This document shows, piece by piece, positions 27,962 through 34,667 of a stretch of DNA of 34,667 nucleotides. Under the pieces are notes generated by a model that was not told where the DNA came from, did not search any database, and saw only the letters and a program-made list of their open reading frames with translations. The stretch is from an uncultured Bacilli bacterium (lineage in GTDB: Bacteria; Bacillota_I; Bacilli_A; RF39; UBA660). Position numbers and translations under genes: made by a program. Location: positions 1 to 34,667 of the forward strand of contig CANQPC010000014.1 in assembly GCA_947625625.1 (NCBI GenBank), written 5' to 3'. Each line of letters begins with the position of its first letter. The stretch's first letter is position 1.

Positions 27962-30829
27962 TTAAGGTTGTATACAATTACTATTGAATCTGCCTTGCTC
28001 AAGTGGAACATCATCAGCATTTATACAACAGTAACAAGTTCCATTATAAGGTTTAGTATAAGGATAATTAGCTCTACTACATTTTGTAGGGCAATCTTCT
28101 TCAGTACTTCCACCACCGGTACTTCCACCACCGGTACTTCCACCACCAGTACTTCCACCACTATTACAATATGTTTTTAAATAACTTCCTGATAAATAAC
28201 AATTACCATAAGGATAATAATACCAATTATTTCCACTATTATCAACTTTCATTGTAGTTTTATATACATCGACGTATTTGTTATTTGAAACATAACTAAT
28301 AACGCTAGAATTAGAACTAGCACCCGCACGGCAATTTAAGCCATCAGTAGCATCTACACAATAAGTATTACGTGCCTTTTCACATTTTGAATATCCTTCT
28401 CGTAAATTGCCCTCTGCAATTTCCCAATTAGGTTTTGTTACATCATTATTTAAATTATAGCTTGAATTTAATCCATTTATTCTACTATAATTACACTTTC
28501 CGTCAGTACAACTTGTAATATTATAAACAGCAAGTCTTGTACCACTATCCCAATTTTTTACGCCACTATCAGTATAGCAACTATATCTATTACCATTTAT
28601 TAATTTTTCATCCCAATTTACTCCTAAAGTAACCGTACAATCTTTTGAAGAAGCATCACAAAATTCACTAGCATTATATTGCTTACTTTGATCGAATGTC
28701 TTTCCACTACTAGTACATCCTGCCAAGCATAACCACTCATCTTGACTTTTTGCTTTATAATCTGTTAAAACAATATTTAAATAACTACTATTATTATAAT
28801 TAAGCAAGCCATTTTCCCCTAATTTATCATTATAATTGACAACTGTTTCAAATACTTTTCCTGATTCATAAGCATTTCCATCATTACCTTCAGTAAACTT
28901 GCCACCAGATATTTTTCCACCATTGACATTGTATCTGATATGAACTTGATTATTAGTCCAATTTACTCCCAATATGACAGTGCAATCTCCTTTAGAAGCA
29001 TCACAAAAATCTTTGGCATCATACTGTTTACTTTGATCAAATGTCTTTCCATTACTAGTACAACCACTTAGACATTTCCATTCATTTTGACTACTTGCTT
29101 TATAGCCTGTACGAACTATATTCAAATAACTACTATTATTATAATTAAGTAAGCCATTTTCTCCTAATTTATCATTATAATTAATAATCGTTTCTAAAGG
29201 TTTATCATTTTCATAAGCATTTCCATCGCTACCTTGAGTATATTTACCACCTGATATTGATCCACCATTGACATTGTATCTGATATGAACAATATGATTG
29301 TTATATATAGCATAGTATGTACCGCTGTTACTTACATCTTTGGATGCTCCTTTTTCCCAAGTAACTTCATTAGAGCCTTGTACTTCTCCCCATCCTAAAT
29401 GTTCATAACCAGAATATGATAATGATGGTGAAACTATCGAACATGTAGTATTATCATTATATATAGAACAGCTTTTCTTTGTAGCATTTCCCAAAGAATT
29501 ATTGTCATCAAAGGTTATCTCGATATCTTTTTTTGTTATTGCATAATAGTTAACATTATTTCCAATATATTTACTTGCATTATGATTCCAAGTACTTTTA
29601 CTAGAATTTTGATTAGTATCATAGCCTATTATATCGTATCCAGCTCTCGTTATACTAGGTGAAGTTATCTGACATGTTTTTCCTACATCTGCTAGACATC
29701 TTAAACTTACACTATCAGAAGTCTTTCCTCCTATCATAACTGCTCCATTACGATAAAATGTAGCCCCATAAATCATAAATTTTTTATTACTAGAAGCACT
29801 ATTACTACTTTCATCTCTTGTCTCGGCATCAATTGTCACTTCCCCAACATCACTAAATGTTAGACTTACACTGGTATTACTAGTTTTATACCAAATACCT
29901 TCTTGTATATCAGTTGTACTACCTAAGCAAGATCCAGTATTTACTTTACCGCAACTAGCTGCCCTTACATTGCTTGTTGTTCTCTTACTAGATCTAAAAT
30001 AATAGTTACCTTTTCCACCATAAATATTATCACTATAAAATGTTATTTTGGCACTATCACTTTCTGCTACTATAGTTGGTTTTTTAATTGCTTTTGTATC
30101 TTCTTCTGTCTCATTAGAACAAACTTTTGATCCATTTTCTGTTGTAACACAAGCTTTTACATCGTATGATGAGCTACTCGTCAATCCACTTATCACACAC
30201 TTATTACTACTTAAAGGTATTTCTTCTTCTTTCCAATCAGAATAAGAGTCTTCTCGGTAAGTACATACTTTTTCTTTAAAAGGAGAATCAGTAGAAATAT
30301 CAAAGTTAACATCAAATATAACTCTATCAGTATAATTTTCAGCTTCACCAAGTTTAATTTCTCCATCTATTCTTTCATTTCTAACTGTTCCATTACAAAC
30401 ATCGTTAAGTTCACTTGTACTGACTATTTCTTCACCTACTATAGTTTGCGTAACAATATCTTTTTTGACAGCAATATAGTTATCTTCTTTTAATCCATAA
30501 TCGGGATTTAAAGCTTCATCTTCTTTTAGCATTCCTTTATTTATTAATTCCCGAATAGTTACACAAAAATATTTATATTTCTTTAAATTTTCATTCCAAA
30601 CACCAGAAGTTGATATATCTTTCCAAGCATTAAAGGGAGCTTCACTAGAATATATATTCGCAGCTTTTTTAATATTTGAAATAGAAATATTCTTGGCCTT
30701 TTCCTTAGAACTATCGATAGCTTTAATTATTCCAAAAGTAGAGATACCTATTACTAGTGCAGTAATAGCAATCGTCACTAAAAGCTCAACTAAAGTAAAT
30801 CCTTTTCTATTATTAAAATGTCTATTCAT
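27962..30829 (-). CDS. Giant multidomain surface protein with a prepilin leader
   Basis: A 955-aa protein whose N-terminus, NRKGFTLVELLVTIAITALV (about 7-26), is a class III prepilin signal with Gly-1, Phe+1 and Glu+5. Then comes a pilin-like helix and globular part (to about 160), a fibronectin-like segment (about 165-235), InlB-type repeats with the W-x-x-G-Y-D pattern (about 345-500), two 115-aa repeats beginning VHIRYNVNGG (coded by 28601-29290), a bacterial SH3-like domain (about 815-895, YCVDATDGLNCRAGASS) and a GGGST linker before a Cys-rich C-terminus. Most pseudopilins are 100-250 aa, so this is exceptional. Many cysteines suggest disulfide bonding. GGGAGG 7 nt before the ATG; promoter 30855-30883. 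Likely an adhesin or tip pilin. Confidence 0.8.
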   Translation of the reverse strand: MNRHFNNRKGFTLVELLVTIAITALVIGISTFGIIKAIDSSKEKAKNISISNIKKAANIYSSEAPFNAWKDISTSGVWNENLKKYKYFCVTIRELINKGMLKEDEALNPDYGLKEDNYIAVKKDIVTQTIVGEEIVSTSELNDVCNGTVRNERIDGEIKLGEAENYTDRVIFDVNFDISTDSPFKEKVCTYREDSYSDWKEEEIPLSSNKCVISGLTSSSSYDVKACVTTENGSKVCSNETEEDTKAIKKPTIVAESDSAKITFYSDNIYGGKGNYYFRSSKRTTSNVRAASCGKVNTGSCLGSTTDIQEGIWYKTSNTSVSLTFSDVGEVTIDAETRDESSNSASSNKKFMIYGATFYRNGAVMIGGKTSDSVSLRCLADVGKTCQITSPSITRAGYDIIGYDTNQNSSKSTWNHNASKYIGNNVNYYAITKKDIEITFDDNNSLGNATKKSCSIYNDNTTCSIVSPSLSYSGYEHLGWGEVQGSNEVTWEKGASKDVSNSGTYYAIYNNHIVHIRYNVNGGSISGGKYTQGSDGNAYENDKPLETIINYNDKLGENGLLNYNNSSYLNIVRTGYKASSQNEWKCLSGCTSNGKTFDQSKQYDAKDFCDASKGDCTVILGVNWTNNQVHIRYNVNGGKISGGKFTEGNDGNAYESGKVFETVVNYNDKLGENGLLNYNNSSYLNIVLTDYKAKSQDEWLCLAGCTSSGKTFDQSKQYNASEFCDASSKDCTVTLGVNWDEKLINGNRYSCYTDSGVKNWDSGTRLAVYNITSCTDGKCNYSRINGLNSSYNLNNDVTKPNWEIAEGNLREGYSKCEKARNTYCVDATDGLNCRAGASSNSSVISYVSNNKYVDVYKTTMKVDNSGNNWYYYPYGNCYLSGSYLKTYCNSGGSTGGGSTGGGSTGGGSTEEDCPTKCSRANYPYTKPYNGTCYCCINADDVPLEQGRFNSNCIQP
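28105..28164. repeat. Four tandem 15-bp repeats coding a GGGST linker
   Basis: Unit GTACTTCCACCACCG on the + strand, copies from 28105, 28120, 28135 and 28150, the last two with single changes. Coded on the minus strand as a Gly-Gly-Gly-Ser-Thr linker; such arrays can change copy number by slippage. Confidence 0.9.
28601..29290. repeat. Two 345-bp direct repeats in the giant pilin-like gene
   Basis: Copies 28601-28945 and 28946-29290 code 115-aa modules with near-identical blocks such as NYNDKLGENGLLNYNNSSYLN (split as NYNDKLGENG and LLNYNNSSYL) and GKTFDQSKQY. High identity implies recent duplication. Confidence 0.85.
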
Positions 30830-30854
30830 TACTAGCCCTCCCTATGATACTTTA

Positions 30855-30883
30855 ATTTTATCATGCTTAATGATATTTTTCAA
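30855..30883 (-). promoter_or_regulatory. Promoter of the giant pilin-like gene
   Basis: Minus strand TTGAAA (30878-30883), 17-nt spacer, TAAAAT (30855-30860) with a TG extension. Confidence 0.65.
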
Positions 30884-30898
30884 TACACTTTAAAAAAT

Positions 30899-33079
30899 TT
30901 ATATTCTTATTGGATCAAAATCAATTTCTATATTCACTTTACTATTCTGCTTATAAACATTATTAACAAACTTTAATGCTTCTTTAAGTTTATCATCTTT
31001 TCGATATTTAACTATTATCTGATAGTGATAAATATTATTTACTTTAAACATACTAGCCATCGATGGTCCTAAAATAATAGTTTCTATATTAACGTTATTT
31101 TTTAAATAATTACTTACTTTATCGGCTTCTTTAAAACCTAAATCGTAATCTTTCGTAGTAATCTTTACTAGTACCATGTAATAATAAGGTGAATACTTAA
31201 GTAACTTTCTAATTTTCATTTCTTCTCGATAAAATTTTAAATAATTATGTTCTTTAGCTAAAGCTATACTATAATGACTGGGATTGAAAGTTTGAATAAT
31301 AACTTCGCCCTTATTTTCTCCCCTTCCGGCACGACCTGATACTTGTGATAATAGCTGAAAGATATTTTCACTAGCTCGGTAATCTGGAGCAGTAAGAGAA
31401 GAATCAGCCGAGACAACTCCGACTAATGTTACCGAAGGAAAGTCGAGACCTTTAGCAATCATCTGAGTACCAATTAATATATCGTATTTATGTTCTCCAA
31501 AATCATCAATTATCTTTTGATGTTGTCCTTTTTTACTTGTCGTATCGACATCCATTCTAACTATTCTGGCATCATATAATTTAAAAAGTTCTTCCTCTAA
31601 TTTTTCTGTTCCGAGGCCATAATCTTTAATATTAGTACTACCGCAGATAGAGCATTTGGTATTTGGCATCTTGGAAGAAGAACAATAGTGACATTTTAAG
31701 GTATTACTTGACTTATGATAAGTATAGGCAATATCACACTTCGGACATTTTTCGGTATTTCCGCAATCACGACAACTTATAATACTAGAATAACCTCTCC
31801 GGTTGAGTAAAAGAATAATTTGTTCTTTCTTATCTAATTTTTCTTTGATTTTTTTCTTTAATATTTCCGATAAAATAAAATTACCTTTTTTAACTTCTTC
31901 TTTCATATCGACAACATTAACGACAGGAAGAGTCATATTTTGAGCTCTTTTAGTTAGTGTAAGTAATTCGTAGACATTATTACCGGCTCTAGCGAAAGAT
32001 TCTAAACTAGGAGTAGCGGACCCCATGACGACCGGACAATTATGATATTTGCTTCTCCAAATAGCTATATCTTTGGCATTATATCTCGGATTATTTTCTT
32101 GCTTATAAGAAGAAGTATGTTCTTCATCGATAATAATAACTCCTATATTGGTAAAGGGAACAAAGATAGCGCTTCTCGTTCCAATGACGATTTTAACTTC
32201 TCCGTCAGTAATTTTTCGATATTCGTCGTACCTTTCGGCATCGGAAAGCTTCGAGTGTAAGACCGCTACGACATTGCCAAAGCGTGATATAAATTTGCCA
32301 ACTATCTGTGGTGTCAAACTTATTTCTGGAACTAACATAATAGCTTCTTTGTTTAACTTTAAAGTTTCCTCGATTATATTCATATATACTTCTGTTTTTC
32401 CAGAGCCAGTAACTCCATACAATAAAAAAGTTTTGGGTATATTAAAAGAACTAATTATAGTATTTGCAACTTTTTCTTGTTCTAAAGTAAGTTTAACTTT
32501 TTTATAATTACTAATTCCCATATATTTATATCGTTTATTTTCTTCATAATTAATTTCAGCAAGACCATTTTTAATAATTGTCTTAATCGAACTAGTAACT
32601 TTAGATATTGGAATATCTCCCTCTTTTAATTTGCATAAAAGCTCTATCTGACTATCATACTTACAATTTTCAATATAATTATCTATTTCTTCAATACTTT
32701 TGATTCTTTTTAAGTATTTATCGTATTTAATCTTTATACTGGTATTAACTTCTGCTTTTAAGGCTTTAGGAAGCATAGCTTGATAACAAGAAACTAAAGA
32801 ACATAATAATTTATCACTCATATTCTTTCCTAATAATAACATCTCTTCATTCAAGACTGGTTCTTCATCTGTTATACCAATTATTTCCTTAATTTTATTT
32901 TTATCAAAGTCAGGAGTAATATTAATTTTCATGACAAATCCTTCAATTATTGTCTTACCAAAAGGTATCTTAACTCTTACGCCAATTTTTATTTTACTGG
33001 CAAGATTATCTGGTACAAAGTAAGTAAAAGTTTGATCTTCTTTCTTAAGTATTGTCTGAGTAAGAACTTCTATATACAT
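30899..33079 (-). CDS. priA: Primosomal protein N' (replication restart helicase PriA)
   Basis: 3'-5' superfamily 2 DNA helicase that recognises stalled forks and reloads the replisome. N-terminal fork-binding domain (about 1-100), Walker A LLYGVTGSGKTEVY (about 217-230), DEEH box IIIDEEHTSSYKQ (about 315-327), GSATPSLESF, a zinc-binding region with cysteine pairs CRDCGNTEKCPKC, CHYC and CSICGS (about 430-480), and helicase motifs ILIGTQMIAKGLDFP and QVSGRAGRG. 726 aa, a little shorter than many homologues but domain-complete. Transcribed alone from 33120-33148; the ribosome binding site (AGGAAGAAG) is weak. Confidence 0.95.
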   Translation of the reverse strand: MYIEVLTQTILKKEDQTFTYFVPDNLASKIKIGVRVKIPFGKTIIEGFVMKINITPDFDKNKIKEIIGITDEEPVLNEEMLLLGKNMSDKLLCSLVSCYQAMLPKALKAEVNTSIKIKYDKYLKRIKSIEEIDNYIENCKYDSQIELLCKLKEGDIPISKVTSSIKTIIKNGLAEINYEENKRYKYMGISNYKKVKLTLEQEKVANTIISSFNIPKTFLLYGVTGSGKTEVYMNIIEETLKLNKEAIMLVPEISLTPQIVGKFISRFGNVVAVLHSKLSDAERYDEYRKITDGEVKIVIGTRSAIFVPFTNIGVIIIDEEHTSSYKQENNPRYNAKDIAIWRSKYHNCPVVMGSATPSLESFARAGNNVYELLTLTKRAQNMTLPVVNVVDMKEEVKKGNFILSEILKKKIKEKLDKKEQIILLLNRRGYSSIISCRDCGNTEKCPKCDIAYTYHKSSNTLKCHYCSSSKMPNTKCSICGSTNIKDYGLGTEKLEEELFKLYDARIVRMDVDTTSKKGQHQKIIDDFGEHKYDILIGTQMIAKGLDFPSVTLVGVVSADSSLTAPDYRASENIFQLLSQVSGRAGRGENKGEVIIQTFNPSHYSIALAKEHNYLKFYREEMKIRKLLKYSPYYYMVLVKITTKDYDLGFKEADKVSNYLKNNVNIETIILGPSMASMFKVNNIYHYQIIVKYRKDDKLKEALKFVNNVYKQNSKVNIEIDFDPIRI

Positions 33080-33119
33080 GCTATCACTTCTTCCTAAAAA
33101 GGCTCTATTTCCTAACGAA

Positions 33120-33148
33120 ATGATAACATAGTTTTAATTAATATTCAA
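33120..33148 (-). promoter_or_regulatory. Promoter of priA
   Basis: Minus strand TTGAAT (33143-33148), 17-nt spacer, TATCAT (33120-33125) with a TG extension. Confidence 0.55.
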
Positions 33149-33165
33149 GTAGTAAAAATTATCTA

Positions 33166-34667
33166 TCAAAGCGAAACAGTAATATTTTTTAAATTAGAAA
33201 ATCTACTGCTTAGCCATTCTCTTTGAATAGTATCTTTAACATATATGTGTGAGGAAGTTACATCAGCAAACATACCAACATAACCAGTTACATTAGAAAA
33301 GTCAGCATTTCGAAAGTCTATAATTTTTAAATTAGAACATTGCCTAAACATATATTCCATATTTGTTACTTCTTTTGTGTCAAAACTACTTAAATCTAAG
33401 TCTTTTAATTTAGAACTTCCCGCAAACATAAAACGCATATCTGTTACTTTGGAAGTATTAAAATTACTTAAGTTTAAACTTGCTAAACTAGAACAGTCAT
33501 GAAACATATAGGCTGTACTCGTAATTTTTTCCGTATTAAATCTACTTAAATCTAAATTTGTTAAACTAGAGCATGCGTTAAACATACTATATATACTAGT
33601 TACATTTTTAGTATTAAAATTACTTAAATCTAAACTAGTTAAACTAGAACAGCCCGAAAACATATAACCCATTTTTGTTACTTCTTTTGTGTCAAAATTA
33701 CTTAAATCTAAACTAGTTAAACTACGACAACCCGCAAACATATAATTCATATTTGTTACTTTGGAAGTATTAAAATTATTTAAATTTAAGCTTGCTAAAC
33801 TAGGACAGTTATGAAACATATAGGCTGTACTCGTAAGGTTTTCCGTATTAAAACTATTTAAGTTCAATTTGACTAATTTTTTACATTCTTCAAATATTTG
33901 AGCCATATTATTAACATTAGATGTATCAAAACTACTTAAATCTAAATTTATTAATGATTGGCTATTTATAAACATGCGAAACATATTAATTACTTTCGAA
34001 GTATCTAACTTAGATAAGTCTATTTCGCTAGCATTAGTAAGATTGGCAAATAAATAGCTACTGTTAGTATTTAATTTTATTAGGCCACTAGAACTTCCCA
34101 TATATACTTCATATAAACTATTACTATTTGCGTCATCATACCAGAGCATGACACTTTTGTCTCCTTTAGATGAGATATCAAAAGATTTATCTATATTATC
34201 TGGTACAATATTATTTTCTACTGTCTTAATACTTTCAATTTCTTCTCTCATAATATCGGTATTTAAGAACAGTGATGTAGCGGAACTATCACCTACTGCT
34301 CTTATATAGTTTTCCTCATAGATAGCATCTGTTCCTTCACCATAGAGACTAAATCTAAAAGGTCTATTACTCATGGTAATAGGGTTATCTCTCTTACCAT
34401 CGATATAGATATATAATGTATAAGTTAATTCTTTTTCTGTTATTACTTCATTCTCAGCAAATCTAATCGTTTCTCCTTCGCTCTTACCTTTAAAGTTATC
34501 ACTTATAATTAATTCATTATCTTGATATAATTCATAGATAAAAGTATCTTCCTGTAATTCTTTAGGTAATAAGTCTAATGTCATATACATATTCATAATA
34601 GCACTGTCATCATCTTGACATAACTTATTTAATTTAACACTTATTTCTTTTTTTAGTCCATTTTCTT
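33166..34667 (-). CDS. BspA-like (DUF285) repeat surface protein, N-terminus outside the window
   Basis: The frame stays open to the right edge, so the true start is missing; at least 499 codons are present. The visible N-terminal part has a TasA-like segment (DNFKGKSEGETIRFAE, LTYTLYIYIDGKRDNP) resembling the 186-aa protein at 21171. It is followed by about ten 26-residue repeats of the DUF285/BspA type (LDLSSFDTSxVxxMxxMFxxC; coded by about 33244-34026) and a short closing cap. Such repeats form leucine-rich-repeat-like solenoids on surface adhesins of gut and oral bacteria and mycoplasmas. A SipW-type leader upstream of the window edge would be expected. Ligand unknown. Confidence 0.82.
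   Translation of the reverse strand, partial: ENGLKKEISVKLNKLCQDDDSAIMNMYMTLDLLPKELQEDTFIYELYQDNELIISDNFKGKSEGETIRFAENEVITEKELTYTLYIYIDGKRDNPITMSNRPFRFSLYGEGTDAIYEENYIRAVGDSSATSLFLNTDIMREEIESIKTVENNIVPDNIDKSFDISSKGDKSVMLWYDDANSNSLYEVYMGSSSGLIKLNTNSSYLFANLTNASEIDLSKLDTSKVINMFRMFINSQSLINLDLSSFDTSNVNNMAQIFEECKKLVKLNLNSFNTENLTSTAYMFHNCPSLASLNLNNFNTSKVTNMNYMFAGCRSLTSLDLSNFDTKEVTKMGYMFSGCSSLTSLDLSNFNTKNVTSIYSMFNACSSLTNLDLSRFNTEKITSTAYMFHDCSSLASLNLSNFNTSKVTDMRFMFAGSSKLKDLDLSSFDTKEVTNMEYMFRQCSNLKIIDFRNADFSNVTGYVGMFADVTSSHIYVKDTIQREWLSSRFSNLKNITVSL
33244..34026. repeat. Ten 78-bp repeats with a higher-order period of 312 bp
   Basis: The coding repeat has a 26-aa period. A four-unit block recurs: for example GAAACATATAGGCTGTACTC begins at 33501 and again at 33813, 312 bp apart, showing expansion by duplication of four units. 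Confidence 0.8.

Overview
The window is very A+T-rich DNA from a low-GC Firmicute (Bacilli or a close gut relative, perhaps near Erysipelotrichales/RF39; this placement is inference). Stops include TGA and promoters are classical TTGACA/TATAAT, so it is not a UGA=Trp mollicute. Several genes are sporulation-specific (gerE, gerM, spoIIIAH, ylbJ, a YjcZ-like peptide), so the organism sporulates or recently did. Most genes lie on the minus strand.

Layout. 1-395: two outward-facing sigma-A promoters; one drives a roughly 105-nt candidate small RNA, the other the leader of a gene leaving the left edge, and both transcripts carry the same 14-nt element. 393-4563 (minus): a packed operon ABC ATPase - ABC permease - VanZ - ybeY - dgkA - cdd behind one promoter with an inverted repeat in its spacer. 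4644-5497: sepF-divIVA (septum/pole). 5577-7671: a PASTA + NodB deacetylase and two pilin-like proteins. 7812-9775: ylbL and ylbJ, divergent, with ylbJ apparently leaderless behind a sigma-E-like promoter. 9779-11306: membrane thioredoxin-like protein and membrane-anchored XRE regulator. 11477-14945: tRNA-Glu(CUC), a zinc dehydrogenase, gltX, a YjcZ-like peptide and tRNA-Gln(CUG).

15166-15914 holds the most interesting locus: a complete type III (protein-RNA) toxin-antitoxin system of the CptIN type. It has a sigma-A promoter, pseudoknot repeats whose second stems covary, an attenuating terminator, a 160-aa endoRNase-like toxin and a final terminator.

15978-23250 (minus): leuS with a small membrane protein, a GH31 family protein with altered active-site positions, a SipW/TasA-type surface protein and a polysaccharide/lipid flippase-like protein. 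23387-23463: tRNA-Arg(UCU). 23526-25479: HNH-like protein, cell-wall amidase and a second TasA-like protein. 25566-27389: spoIIIAH, gerE (with a sigma-K-type promoter) and gerM. 27467-30829: a 955-aa surface protein with a prepilin leader, two 115-aa repeats and an SH3-like domain, followed by a small anchored protein. 30899-33079: priA. 33166 to the right edge: a truncated BspA-type (DUF285) repeat surface protein.

Themes are cell envelope and division, spore formation, translation (two aminoacyl-tRNA synthetases and three tRNAs), and a surface proteome built on pilin and TasA-like leaders.
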